Below, one piece after another: positions 8,665-18,176 of a stretch of 64,000 nt of DNA. Every line of letters starts with the position of its first letter. Within the stretch, counting starts at the first letter, position 1. Origin of the DNA: Streptomyces sp. Root431. GTDB lineage: Bacteria; Actinomycetota; Actinomycetes; Streptomycetales; Streptomycetaceae. The notes beneath the pieces are model-generated. The model was given only the letters and a program-made list of their open reading frames with translations, did no database searches and was not told where the DNA came from. The position numbers and the translations under genes are program-made. Where the stretch lies: the NCBI RefSeq assembly GCF_001426585.1, contig NZ_LMEI01000006.1, forward strand, positions 362,956-426,955, read 5' to 3'.

Positions 8665-10805
8665 TGGGCCTCCGGGTTCCCTCCGTCACCCAGGTCACCC
8701 AGACGGAGTGCGGGCTGTGCTGCTGCGTCGCGGTGCTGGGGTACCACGGCCGCACCGAGGACTTCCGTACCGTGCGGGAGGACCTGGAGGCCGGCCGGGA
8801 CGGCCTCGGTGCCAAGCAGCTCGCGGACTTCCTGCGCTCTAGAGGCATGGAGGTCAAGGCGTTCCGGGCCCGGAGCGTGGAGGCCCTGCGGGGCTTCACC
8901 GAGCCGGTGATCCTCTTCTGGGAGGACTACCACTTCCTGGTCCTGGAGCGCTTCGACGGTACGACGGCCTGGGTGATGGACCCGGCCGTGGGCCGCAAGC
9001 GCCTCACCCGCGACGAGCTGGAGGCCGGCTTCTCCCAGGTGGTGATCGCGGCCTCTCCCGGCCCGGACTTCGTCCGGCAGTCCCTCCCCGCCTTCCGGCA
9101 CTGGCGGTCGCTGCCGCTGGTCCCGGCCCGGGCGGGCCGCCGGATCGCCCTGGTCGCCCTGCTCTCGCTGGGCTCCTACGCGGCGGTGCTGGGCATACCG
9201 GCGCTGACCAAATGGGCCGTCGACCGGGACGACGCCTGGAGTGACCTGTCCCAGACGGGGGTGATCGCGGGGGCGGTCGCGGCGGCGGCGATCGGCTACC
9301 TGCTGCTGTGGATGCTGCGCACCGCCGCGCTGGCGGGGCTGATCGCCGTGACGGGCCATCACCTGATGAGCCATGTCTTCAGGAGACTGCTCTCCCTGCC
9401 CTTCAAGTTCTTCGCCACCCGGCAGCCCGGCGAGCTGCTGTTCCGCCTGAACACCGTCAACAGCGTCCGGGACCTGCTGTCCTCGCGGATCGCCCAGGGC
9501 GTCCTGGACGTGGGGACCCTGGCCTGCATCGGCGTCTACCTGTTCGTCACCGAGTGGCGCATCGGCCTTCTGGCGCTCGCGCTGTTCCTGCTGAACGGCG
9601 GCTTCCTGTGGCTGAGCCGGCACCGGGTGAAAGAGGTGACGGACACCGAGCTCGCGCTGCTCTCCCGCTCCCAGTCCACGCAGCTCGACGCCATCGTGTC
9701 CGTCCCCACCATCAAAATGGGCGGCTACGCCGGCCGGTTCGCCGACGAATGGGAGGCGACCTACAGCGCCTCGCTGGACGCGATGCGCACCCGGATGCGG
9801 ATCCAGCAGGGCTGGATCTCCGGAATCGCCGCCACCACGCAGATGTTCGGCCCGCTGGCGCTGCTGCTCGCCGGCCTGCACTTCGTGTCGCGCGGGACGG
9901 TGAGCATCGGCTCGGCCATCGCCGTGCAGGCCGTGGCGGGCACCTTCTTCGCCCTGAGCACGTCCGTGTTCCAGATGCTGACGGAGATCACCGAGACCTC
10001 CCGCTACGTGAGCCGGCTGAGCGACATCACGGCGTACGAGAGCGAGCCGGAAGGCGGGCCCCTCACGGAACTCCACGACACGTCGATACGGCTGAGGGAG
10101 GTGTCGTTCCGCTACACCCGGCACAGCAGGCCGGTGCTGGAGGACGTGTCGCTGGAGATCCCGGCCGGCGCGAAGGTGGCGTTCGTCGGCGCGTCGGGTT
10201 CGGGCAAGTCCACCGTCGGGCGCGTCGTCTGCGGGCTCCACCAGCCGACCGGAGGGGCGGTCGAGTTCTGCGGCCGCCCCATGAGCGCCTACCGGACCGA
10301 CTTCCTGCGCGGTCAGATCGGGTACGTCCCGCAGGAGGTGCACCTGCACAACCGGACCATCCTCGAGAACCTGACCCTGGGCCAGGACATCGACGAGGCC
10401 ACGGTCCGGGAGTACTGCGCGGCCGTGGGGATCCTCGACTTCGTCGAGGAACTGCCGATGGGGCTGCGGACCCTGGTGTCCGAGATGGGCTCCAACTTCT
10501 CCGGCGGGCAGCGGCAGCGGCTGGCCATCGTGCGGACACTGCTGCAGCGGCCGCGGATCATCGTCCTGGACGAGGCGACCGCCTCGCTGGACACCGCCAA
10601 CGAGCGGCGGGTCTCCCGGATCATCGCGGAGACCGGCGCCACGCAGATCGTCATCGCGCACCGGCTGGCGACGATCCAGGACGCGGACCTGATCCACGTC
10701 CTGGACCGCGGCCGGATCGTGGAGCGGGGGACGCACGAGGAGTTGCTGGCCCTGGGCGGGGTGTACGCGGGGCTGTACGCGGAGCCGGTGGCGGGCGCCG
10801 TATGA
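8664..10805 (+). CDS. lanT1: peptidase-containing lanthipeptide ABC exporter LanT1
   Basis: This 713-residue bifunctional exporter removes leaders and transports peptides. The N-terminal C39 protease has QTECGLCC with C16, YHF with H90 and MDPAVG with D106. A six-helix membrane domain spans roughly residues 160-440. The ATPase domain has GASGSGKST near residue 509, SGGQRQR and IIVLDEAT. The start ATG overlaps the LanM1 stop (TGATG). An open frame continues far upstream, but the protein before 8664 in that frame is a shadow of LanM1. It is closely similar to LanT2 at 13109 through the whole length, indicating duplication within the cluster. Confidence 0.95.
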   Translation: MGLRVPSVTQVTQTECGLCCCVAVLGYHGRTEDFRTVREDLEAGRDGLGAKQLADFLRSRGMEVKAFRARSVEALRGFTEPVILFWEDYHFLVLERFDGTTAWVMDPAVGRKRLTRDELEAGFSQVVIAASPGPDFVRQSLPAFRHWRSLPLVPARAGRRIALVALLSLGSYAAVLGIPALTKWAVDRDDAWSDLSQTGVIAGAVAAAAIGYLLLWMLRTAALAGLIAVTGHHLMSHVFRRLLSLPFKFFATRQPGELLFRLNTVNSVRDLLSSRIAQGVLDVGTLACIGVYLFVTEWRIGLLALALFLLNGGFLWLSRHRVKEVTDTELALLSRSQSTQLDAIVSVPTIKMGGYAGRFADEWEATYSASLDAMRTRMRIQQGWISGIAATTQMFGPLALLLAGLHFVSRGTVSIGSAIAVQAVAGTFFALSTSVFQMLTEITETSRYVSRLSDITAYESEPEGGPLTELHDTSIRLREVSFRYTRHSRPVLEDVSLEIPAGAKVAFVGASGSGKSTVGRVVCGLHQPTGGAVEFCGRPMSAYRTDFLRGQIGYVPQEVHLHNRTILENLTLGQDIDEATVREYCAAVGILDFVEELPMGLRTLVSEMGSNFSGGQRQRLAIVRTLLQRPRIIVLDEATASLDTANERRVSRIIAETGATQIVIAHRLATIQDADLIHVLDRGRIVERGTHEELLALGGVYAGLYAEPVAGAV

Positions 10806-10860
10806 GGGCCGGTGGACACGGCCGTGCGGTCTCGACCGTTCAGGAACGAGAGGTGCTGTG

Positions 10861-11775
10861 ATGATCGAGGTCGAGAACCTCACCAAACGGTACGGCGCGA
10901 AGGTCGCCGTGGACGGTCTGTCGTTCTCCGTGACCCCGGGGAAGGTCACCGGATTCCTCGGCCCCAACGGCGCCGGCAAGTCCACCACCCTGCGCATGAT
11001 CCTCGGTCTGGACGAGCCCACCGCGGGCCGGGCCACCGTCCTCGGCGTCCCCTACCGGAGCCTGGCGCGCCCGCTGACCCGGGTGGGAGCACTGCTCGAC
11101 ACCAGGGCCGTGCACCCGGGCCGTAGTGCCCGGAACCACTTGCGGGTGCTGGCCGCCTCCCACGGCCTGCCCGCGACCCGGGCCGACGAGGTCCTGGACC
11201 GGGTCGGCCTGCTCGCGGTGGCCCGGCAGAGGGTCCGTGGATTCTCCCTCGGCATGGGGCAGCGGCTCGGCGTCGCGGCGGCGCTGCTCGGCGACCCCGA
11301 GGTGCTGCTGTTCGACGAGCCGGTCAACGGGCTCGACCCCGAGGGCGTCCGGTGGATACGGGAACTGATGCGGGGGCTGGCCGCGGAGGGTCGGACCGTG
11401 CTGGTCTCCTCCCACCTGATGAACGAGATGGCGGTGACCGCCGACCATCTGGTGGTCGTCGCCCGGGGCCGGCTGCTCGCGGACACCCCCGTGGACGCGT
11501 TCATCGCCGCGCACTCGGACAGGACGGTGCTGGCCCGGGTGGCCGATCCGGAAGGGATGAGGCGGGCCCTGCGGGAGCAGGGCATCGACTGCGTGCGGCA
11601 GGACGACGCGACGCTGACGGTGAGCGGGGCGTCCGTGGAGAGGGTCGGGCTTGTCGCGAGCGCGGGGAACATCGCCGTCTTCGAGCTGACCGCTTCCGCC
11701 GGTTCGCTCGAGGAAGCGTTTATGAAGCTGACTCAGGAACACGCTGAATACCGGGCTCCGACGGGAGGGTTCTGA
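10861..11775 (+). CDS. lanF: immunity-type ABC transporter ATPase (LanF-like)
   Basis: This 304-residue ABC ATPase has Walker A GPNGAGKST, signature FSLGMGQR and Walker B VLLFDEP. The truncated signature and the C-terminal extension are typical of BcrA/LanF self-protection ATPases, which pair with ABC-2 permeases to expel lantibiotic from the membrane. I chose ATG 10861 because AGAGG lies at a good distance. A GTG immediately before it (10858) is an alternative and adds one residue. It overlaps the following permease by ATGA. Its location between the two precursor units strongly suggests producer immunity. No lanG or lanI gene was found. Confidence 0.9.
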   Translation: MIEVENLTKRYGAKVAVDGLSFSVTPGKVTGFLGPNGAGKSTTLRMILGLDEPTAGRATVLGVPYRSLARPLTRVGALLDTRAVHPGRSARNHLRVLAASHGLPATRADEVLDRVGLLAVARQRVRGFSLGMGQRLGVAAALLGDPEVLLFDEPVNGLDPEGVRWIRELMRGLAAEGRTVLVSSHLMNEMAVTADHLVVVARGRLLADTPVDAFIAAHSDRTVLARVADPEGMRRALREQGIDCVRQDDATLTVSGASVERVGLVASAGNIAVFELTASAGSLEEAFMKLTQEHAEYRAPTGGF

Positions 11776-12512
11776 TGAAGCACGCCGTGGCCGCGGAATG
11801 GGTCAAATTGACGACGCTGCGGTCTCCGAAATGGTCCCCGGCGGTTTATCTCGCCCTGATGATCGGACTGGCCTTCGTCTACGGGATGGTTCCCGGCGAA
11901 AGGCAGCTGACGGCGCCGGGCTTCGACCCGGTCGGGCTCGGCCTGTCGGCCGTACCGCTCGGGACGATCGTTCTGGTGATCATGGGGATTCTCGCGGTGA
12001 CGGGCGAGTACGCGTCGGGGTCGATCAGGAGCAGTCTGCTGGCCGTCCCCGACCGGGCCCGGTTCTACTACGCCAAGGTGGGTCTCGTCAGCCTGGTCGC
12101 CGGGGTGCTGGCGGTGGTGGGCGTGGTGCCGGCCTTCCTGATCGTGCAGAGCGGGATCGGGGAGCACCGGGCGCCGGCGGGACTCGCCACGGCGGGACAT
12201 GTGGCCGGGGCGGTGCTCTACACGGTGCTGCTGGTGGCGTTCTCCATGGGGGTGGCGACGCTGCTGCGGTCGGGGGCGGCGGCGCTGTCCCTTCTGCTTC
12301 CGCTGTTCTTCATGCTCTCCACGATCCTGAGCAACATCCCGGGGGTCGGGGAGGTGGCACGGTTCCTGCCGGATGTGGCGGGGGGCATGGTGCTGCGCGG
12401 CTCAGGCGGCGACGAGGTACTGGGAGCGTGGTCCGGTCTGGGCGTGCTCGCCGTGTGGACGGTGGGGGCGGTGGCGCTCGGACACGGGATGACTGTGCGG
12501 CGGGATGTCTGA
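11775..12512 (+). CDS. lanE: immunity-type ABC-2 permease (LanE-like)
   Basis: The 245-residue product is a polytopic membrane protein with about six hydrophobic segments (starting near residues 20, 55, 105, 145, 170 and 220). TGEYASGSIRSSL is the characteristic amphipathic motif of ABC-2 permeases associated with bacitracin and lantibiotic resistance. The start ATG overlaps the stop of the LanF-like ATPase, so the two are translationally coupled. A strong hairpin follows 23 bases after the stop, closing the first transcription unit. Confidence 0.9.
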   Translation: MKHAVAAEWVKLTTLRSPKWSPAVYLALMIGLAFVYGMVPGERQLTAPGFDPVGLGLSAVPLGTIVLVIMGILAVTGEYASGSIRSSLLAVPDRARFYYAKVGLVSLVAGVLAVVGVVPAFLIVQSGIGEHRAPAGLATAGHVAGAVLYTVLLVAFSMGVATLLRSGAAALSLLLPLFFMLSTILSNIPGVGEVARFLPDVAGGMVLRGSGGDEVLGAWSGLGVLAVWTVGAVALGHGMTVRRDV

Positions 12513-12535
12513 GGCGCGCCTCACACCCCGTGAAC

Positions 12536-12563
12536 GGGCCCCCACGCGAATGCGTGGGGGCCC
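12536..12563 (+). terminator. 12-bp perfect hairpin closing the first lanthipeptide operon
   Basis: GGGCCCCCACGC and GCGTGGGGGCCC pair perfectly around GAAT. It lies 23 bases after the LanE-like stop and before the separate beta precursor unit, so the beta gene probably has its own promoter in 12564-12739. Confidence 0.8.
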
Positions 12564-12739
12564 ATCGCATTTCCCGATGCATTTCAGCGTGTGCGTACAA
12601 AGGCTTCAGGTCTATGCGTTCGACGAATTGAGGGCGGACAGACTGGGAGGCGTCCTCCGAAGGCGGAGGGGTACGCGTTCCGTATTTCGCCAGACGATTT
12701 CCGGGCGCGTGTCGGGAGTAAATCGAGAAGGAGAACACC

Positions 12740-12913
12740 ATGGAGAAGATGCAGGCCGACGTCCTCGGCGGCTACGACGAGTTCGAGCTCGTCGAGATGG
12801 GCGAGGCGGACGTGTACGGCGGTACCACCTGGAGCTGCGCCATCGTCACCGCCGTGGCGACCCTGGTGTCCGCCTCCGCCTGCCCGACCACCAAGTGCAC
12901 CAGCCAGTGCTGA
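12740..12913 (+). CDS. lanA2: two-component lanthipeptide beta precursor (haloduracin beta-like)
   Basis: This 57-residue peptide has a 28-residue acidic leader ending DVYGG and a 29-residue core. The core starts TTWSC and ends ACPTTKCTSQC, with cysteines at core positions 5, 20, 25 and 29. The C-terminal CPTTKC pattern is a signature of beta peptides (lacticin 3147 A2, haloduracin beta). TTWxC at the N-terminus is like haloduracin beta, while the core length matches lacticin 3147 A2, as I remember these peptides. The hydrophobic middle fits the pore-forming role after the alpha peptide binds lipid II. AAGGAG lies seven bases before the ATG. The LanT2 and LanM2 genes follow. Confidence 0.93.
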   Translation: MEKMQADVLGGYDEFELVEMGEADVYGGTTWSCAIVTAVATLVSASACPTTKCTSQC

Positions 12914-13108
12914 AGCCCTTGACGGCTCTGATACGCGCGGCTCGCTGAACCGGACCGCCGCGTCGGTCGCGACGGACGGGGTGGGGGTGGGCCGGACCGA
13001 GGTCCGACGGCCCGCGCCGGGCTTCCCGGTCTCCCGCCCCGTCCGACGCCCCGTCAACGCAAGCCCCTCTCCTTGCCCGACGTCCAACAACCCGGAGGTG
13101 CGGTAGCC

Positions 13109-15313
13109 ATGGGCGCTCGCCCGGAATCACGTCGGACCGCGCGACGCGTGCCGGCCGTCACCCAGGTCGCCCAGACCGAGTGCGGTCTGTGCTGCTGCGT
13201 AGCCCTGCTCCGTTACTACGGGCGGGACGAAGGCCTCTCCGAGGTCCGCGAGGACATGGACGCGGGACGGGACGGCCTGAGCGCCCGGCAGCTCGCGCGG
13301 TTCCTGGAGTCCCGCGGCATGCGGAGCCGGCTGCTGAGCGCCCGGAGCGTCGCAGCGCTCACGCGGTTCGACTCGCCCGTGATCCTTTTCTGGGACGATC
13401 ACCACTTCGTGGTCCTGGAGAGCTTCGACGGCGATCAGGCCGTCGTCATGGACCCGGCCGTCGGCCGCCGCCGGATGACCTCGGACGAACTCGCCCGGCA
13501 CTTCAGCGGCGTGGTCCTCACCGCCGAGCCCGGGCCCGCGTTCCGCCGGCTGCGCCGCCGGCCTTTCGCCGACTGGCGGACGATGCCCCTGCTGCCCGAG
13601 GGCGCGGGGCGCCGGATGGCCGGTGTCGGCGCGCTGTCGCTGGCCGCCTACGCCGCGGTGCTGGGGATCCCGCTGCTCACCGAATGGTCCGTGGACCGGT
13701 TCTCCGGCTGGACGGAACTCGGCGACCATCTGTGGGTCATCGGCATGGTGGCCGGCGCCGCCGTCGGCTACTACCTGCTGCACCTCCTGAGGATCCTGCT
13801 GCTGTCCTCGCTGGTGTCGGTGCTCGGGCGGCATCTGATGGATCACGCCTTCACCCGGCTGCTGTTGCTGCCGTACCGGTTCTTCACCACCCGTCAGCCC
13901 GGCGAGCTGCTCTTCCGGCTCGGCAGCGTCAACGCCGTCCGCGACATGCTCTCCTCCCGGGTCGCCCAGGGCGTGCTGGACGTCGGCACCATGGTCTGCG
14001 TCAGCGGCTACCTCCTGTACGTGGAATGGCGGCTCGGGCTGATGGCGCTCGCCCTGGTGCTGGCCAACGCCGGCTATCTGGCCGCCACCCGGCTGCGGGT
14101 GCTCGAGGCGGTCGACATGGAGATCACCCACCTGGGCAGGAGCCAGTCGCTGCAGCTGGACGCCATCGTCTCCATCCCGACCATCAAGATGGGGGGTTAC
14201 GCCGACCAGTACCTGGACACCTGGCGCGAGACCTACGCCGCCTCCCTCGACGCGATGAAGGCGCGGATGCGGCTGCAGCAGGGCCGGGTGACGGGTGTGG
14301 CGGCCACCATCCAGATGTTCGGGCCGCTGCTGTTGCTGCTCGCCAGCCTCTACTTCGTCGGCCGGGGAACCATCAGCATCGGCGGGGCGATCGCGGTGCA
14401 GACCGTCGCCGCCACCTACTTCGCGATCTCCACCTCGGTGTTCCAGGCGTACGCGGAGTTCACCGAGACCAGCCGCTACATGTCCCGCCTCAGCGACATC
14501 ACCCGGACCGAGCCCGAGGGCCCCGGCGGTGACCGCAAGGAGCTGGAGTCCGCCTCCGTCCAACTGGACCAGGTGTCCTTCCGCTACACCCGGCACAGCG
14601 AACCGGTGGTCCGCGACGTCACCATGGACATCCCGGCCGGCGCCCGGGTCGCCCTGGTGGGCGCCTCCGGGTCGGGCAAGAGCACGCTGGCCCGGATCGT
14701 CTGCGGCCTGCACGAACCCACCTCCGGCGTGGTCCGCTTCGGCGGCCGGGACGCCGGCGAGTACGACCGTGACTCCCTGCGCCGAGTGATCGGCTACATC
14801 CCGCAGGAGGTCCACCTGCACAACCGGTCGATCCTGGAGAACCTCACCCTGGGCCAGGACATCCCCGAGGAGACCGTCCGGGAGTTCTGCCGCGAGGCCG
14901 GCATCCTGGACTTCCTCGACGACCTGCCGATGGGTCTGCAGACCCTGGTCGCCGAGATGGGCTCCAACTTCTCCGGGGGGCAGCGGCAGCGGCTGGCGAT
15001 CGTGCGCACCCTCCTGCAACGGCCGTCCATCCTCGTCATGGACGAGGCCACCGCCTCCCTGGACACGGTCAACGAACGCCGGGTGACCCGGCTGATCGAG
15101 GGAATCGGCGCCACCCAGATCGTCATCGCGCACCGCCTGTCGACGATCGAGTCCGCCGACCTCATCTACGTGTTCGACCAGGGACGGATCGTCGAGCAAG
15201 GAACACATTCAGAACTCATGGACGGAGGCAGCGTGTACCGGGACCTGTACGCGGCGACAGCCGATGGGGCCGGCCGGACGGCCGAACTGCTCGTGGAAGG
15301 TGCCGGGGCATGA
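13109..15313 (+). CDS. lanT2: peptidase-containing lanthipeptide ABC exporter LanT2
   Basis: At 734 residues this has the same architecture as LanT1. The C39 protease shows QTECGLCC with C25, HHF with H99 and MDPAVG with D115. A membrane domain follows, then an ATPase with GASGSGKST, SGGQRQR and ILVMDEAT. Long stretches such as the PTIKMGGY segment and the EMGSNFSGGQRQRLAIVRTL block are shared with LanT1, so one arose by duplication of the other. ATG 13109 follows GGAGG by eleven bases. The stop overlaps the LanM2 start. It presumably handles the GG-type leader of the beta peptide, although both exporters may accept both precursors. Confidence 0.95.
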   Translation: MGARPESRRTARRVPAVTQVAQTECGLCCCVALLRYYGRDEGLSEVREDMDAGRDGLSARQLARFLESRGMRSRLLSARSVAALTRFDSPVILFWDDHHFVVLESFDGDQAVVMDPAVGRRRMTSDELARHFSGVVLTAEPGPAFRRLRRRPFADWRTMPLLPEGAGRRMAGVGALSLAAYAAVLGIPLLTEWSVDRFSGWTELGDHLWVIGMVAGAAVGYYLLHLLRILLLSSLVSVLGRHLMDHAFTRLLLLPYRFFTTRQPGELLFRLGSVNAVRDMLSSRVAQGVLDVGTMVCVSGYLLYVEWRLGLMALALVLANAGYLAATRLRVLEAVDMEITHLGRSQSLQLDAIVSIPTIKMGGYADQYLDTWRETYAASLDAMKARMRLQQGRVTGVAATIQMFGPLLLLLASLYFVGRGTISIGGAIAVQTVAATYFAISTSVFQAYAEFTETSRYMSRLSDITRTEPEGPGGDRKELESASVQLDQVSFRYTRHSEPVVRDVTMDIPAGARVALVGASGSGKSTLARIVCGLHEPTSGVVRFGGRDAGEYDRDSLRRVIGYIPQEVHLHNRSILENLTLGQDIPEETVREFCREAGILDFLDDLPMGLQTLVAEMGSNFSGGQRQRLAIVRTLLQRPSILVMDEATASLDTVNERRVTRLIEGIGATQIVIAHRLSTIESADLIYVFDQGRIVEQGTHSELMDGGSVYRDLYAATADGAGRTAELLVEGAGA

Positions 15314-18129
15314 GCGAGACCATGGTGGCCATCGAGGCCTTCCTCCCCTTCTACTCCCACGTGGTCCCCCGGACCGCGGTCGAGAAGGAGCTGCGCGAGC
15401 CGTTGCTGCGGGCTGCCGTCCCGGACCGCCGCGACAGCGTGCTGGACCAGGTCCACGATGCCCTGCTGAAAACGGTGGAGACGCAGTCCTACCGGATGCT
15501 CATCGGCGAGTTCCACGCCTTCCGCGAGCAGCTGGGCCTGCCGATGGAGTCCGGCGGCGACACCGCCCTGCGCCGCTTCACGGCCCGTCTGGGGGAGCCC
15601 GGGGCCCCGGACGCCCTGCTGGAGAAGTTCCCGGTGCTGCGGCGGCGACTGACCGCGATGCTGTCCCACTCCCTGGACGCCTACCGCGAGTTCCTCACCG
15701 CCTTCGCCGACGACCACCCGCTGCTGGCGGAGGCCGGACTGCTCGGCGAGCCGGGCGACGACGGCCGGCTGCTGTCCGCGATCTCGCCCAGCGGCTCCGA
15801 CCTGCACAACGACAGCCGGCAGGTACACATTCTCCACCTGGCCAACGGAACCCGGCTGGTGTTCAAGCCGCGGCCGCTCACCGCGGACGACTTCGTCCGC
15901 GACCTGTACCGGGCGGTCGACCCGTACCTGGAGCACCCGCTGTCCCGCTGCGTCCCCCGGTCGTTCACCGTGGGCACGCACGGCTGGCAGGAGTTCACCG
16001 TGCCGACCGCCATGGAGCAGGCGGACCAGCCCGCCCGCTACTTCTACCGGATCGGCGCGCTGGCGGTGCTGTTCGGCTCCATCGGCGCCACCGACCTGCA
16101 CGACGAGAACCTGCTGGCCTGCGGCGAGCACCCGTGCGTCATCGACACCGAGACCATGCTCCGGCCGGACGCCGGGGTGGGTGACGAGTCGCTCCCCGAC
16201 GCGCTGATGAACCACACCAAGCTGTCCGTCGCCTCCACGATGCTGGTGCCGATGGTCAACCCGACCTCGCCGGTCGACTTCATCATGGCGGGCGTCGGGG
16301 TGGCGGGCGACCAGCCGTCGTCCATGACCAGCGCCGTGATCCGCGACCCGGGAACCGACGCCATCTCGGTGTCACGGGAGCCCTTCAACTACCGGCAGGG
16401 CGACAACGTGCCCCGGCTGGGCGAGACGCACCTGATCGCCACCGACTGGTTCGACGCCATCCTGGCCGGCTGCCGTGCGGCCCTGACCGCTCTGCGGGAC
16501 GGCGCCGTCACCCGCGTCCTGGAGGCCCACCCCGGGGTGCCGGTGCGGCTGCTGCTGCGCTCCACCATGATCTACGGTCGCTTCATCGACGCTTCCACCC
16601 ACCCGAAGTACCTGGTGGACCCCAAGGAGGCCGAGCGGCTGTTCGGACTCCTGAAGATGCACCAGGACTACCTGTCCCCGGAGGCGGAGAGCTTCGCCGC
16701 GGACGCGGAGCGCGCCTCGCTGCACGGCGGCAACGTGCCGTACTTCGTCACCCGGGGCGACTCCGACGCGCTCGGCACGGCCAACGGGTCGACCCCCGGG
16801 GTGTATTCGGCGACCGCGCTGGACTTCGCCCGGCGCGGCGTCGCCCACAACGCGGCCCGCACCGACGCCTACCACCACTTCCTGCTGGAGGAGTGCTTCG
16901 GCGAGCTGTGCGGCGAGGACACGCCCGGCGGGCTCTCGGCCTCCGGGGTCTTCGGGAGGCACCTGCTGGCCGGGGCCCGTCCCGGCGCCTGGTGGCGGGC
17001 GATCGCCGGCCGGATCGCCGAGGTGAGGGTGCCGGTCACCGCTCCCGGCGGGCAGGAGGAGTGCGGATGGGTCGGCGGCATCGGCCCGGACCGCGACGCC
17101 TCCACCATCACTCCGGGCAACTTCGTCTCCTTCCACGACTCGGCCGGTGTGGTCTCCTTCCTCAACCGCGCCGCCGCCCGCGACGAGAGCCTGGCCGGAC
17201 CGGCCGGCAGCGCAGACCGGGGGCTCACGACCCTGCTCGCCGAGTACGGAGAGGCGCTGCTTCAGCGCCCCGAGTCGGTGTTCACGGGGGCCGCCTCGCT
17301 TCTGCTGGTCCGCCCCGAGGACCCGGAGACCGCCTCCGCCCGGCTGGCCGACCTGCTCCGGGCCCTCCAGGACCGCGCGGCGGAAGGCGAGCTGGAGACC
17401 GACCTCTCCAACGGCCCGGCCGGGCTGCTGATGGTCCTGCTCGACCGTCTCCGCCGCGACGGCTCCTCCTTCCCCGCCGACGCCACGACGGTCGAGCGGC
17501 TCACCGACCTGACCCTGTCCCACCTGGGCAGGGAGCGGGACACCCACTGGTCGGACCTGGCCCACGGCGAACTGGGACTGCGCTGGGCGGCCGCCCGGAC
17601 CGGAGCCGTTCTGGGACTGGAGCGCACCGCCAAGGAGGCGGCGGACTGGCTGATCGGCCGCTGGGAGCGGGACGGCGTCCCGGCGGAGCACGGCTGGTGC
17701 AAGGGTGCTGCCGGGATGCTGCTGGCCGGCTCGGAGATCCTGGCCGCGGCGGGCCGGCAGGACTGGCTGACCGAGTCCCGGCTGGCCGATCTGGTCGGCC
17801 GGGCGACCGCCCTGGCGCCCGGCCGTGCCGTGGACCTCTCCGTCTGCCACGGCAGCAGCGGCGTCGTCCAGTGCCTGATCGGCGCGGGCCGCACCCTGGG
17901 ACGCGCGGACCTGTTCGAGCGGGCCGCCGCCCATCAGACCGAGGTCCTGGGCCGGATCCGCGAGGACGGCTACTTCACCGGCGCGGCCGGCCGGACCTCA
18001 CTGATCGGCTACATGCTCGGCTGGGCCGGCGTGGGCGACACCGACCTGATGGTCGATGCCCTGCTCAGCGGCGCGGACCCGGCCGGTCTGCGCCTCCCGC
18101 TGGAACTGTCCGCGCCTTCCCGGAGCTGA
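15310..18129 (+). CDS. lanM2: class II lanthipeptide synthetase LanM2
   Basis: This 939-residue synthetase has dehydratase residues VFKPR with K186, TDLHDEN with H264, and IDTETML. The cyclase domain shows LAHGELG, GWCKGAAG (C797) and SVCHGSSG (C846, H847). It is clearly diverged from LanM1, unlike the pair of exporters. This agrees with each synthetase being dedicated to its own precursor, as in haloduracin and lacticin 3147. ATG 15310 overlaps the LanT2 stop. The order beta precursor, LanT2, LanM2 mirrors but inverts the alpha precursor, LanM1, LanT1 order. Confidence 0.95.
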   Translation: MSETMVAIEAFLPFYSHVVPRTAVEKELREPLLRAAVPDRRDSVLDQVHDALLKTVETQSYRMLIGEFHAFREQLGLPMESGGDTALRRFTARLGEPGAPDALLEKFPVLRRRLTAMLSHSLDAYREFLTAFADDHPLLAEAGLLGEPGDDGRLLSAISPSGSDLHNDSRQVHILHLANGTRLVFKPRPLTADDFVRDLYRAVDPYLEHPLSRCVPRSFTVGTHGWQEFTVPTAMEQADQPARYFYRIGALAVLFGSIGATDLHDENLLACGEHPCVIDTETMLRPDAGVGDESLPDALMNHTKLSVASTMLVPMVNPTSPVDFIMAGVGVAGDQPSSMTSAVIRDPGTDAISVSREPFNYRQGDNVPRLGETHLIATDWFDAILAGCRAALTALRDGAVTRVLEAHPGVPVRLLLRSTMIYGRFIDASTHPKYLVDPKEAERLFGLLKMHQDYLSPEAESFAADAERASLHGGNVPYFVTRGDSDALGTANGSTPGVYSATALDFARRGVAHNAARTDAYHHFLLEECFGELCGEDTPGGLSASGVFGRHLLAGARPGAWWRAIAGRIAEVRVPVTAPGGQEECGWVGGIGPDRDASTITPGNFVSFHDSAGVVSFLNRAAARDESLAGPAGSADRGLTTLLAEYGEALLQRPESVFTGAASLLLVRPEDPETASARLADLLRALQDRAAEGELETDLSNGPAGLLMVLLDRLRRDGSSFPADATTVERLTDLTLSHLGRERDTHWSDLAHGELGLRWAAARTGAVLGLERTAKEAADWLIGRWERDGVPAEHGWCKGAAGMLLAGSEILAAAGRQDWLTESRLADLVGRATALAPGRAVDLSVCHGSSGVVQCLIGAGRTLGRADLFERAAAHQTEVLGRIREDGYFTGAAGRTSLIGYMLGWAGVGDTDLMVDALLSGADPAGLRLPLELSAPSRS

Positions 18130-18176
18130 CCACCCGCCTGTCGTCCGCTCCACCACTCGTCGAAAGGGCTGCCGGG

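Noticed and set aside
12989..13013. Hairpin GGGCCGGACC / GGTCC-GGCCC between lanA2 and lanT2
   Set aside because: A two-base loop and a three-base bulge make it weak. It could be an attenuator but is not listed as a feature.
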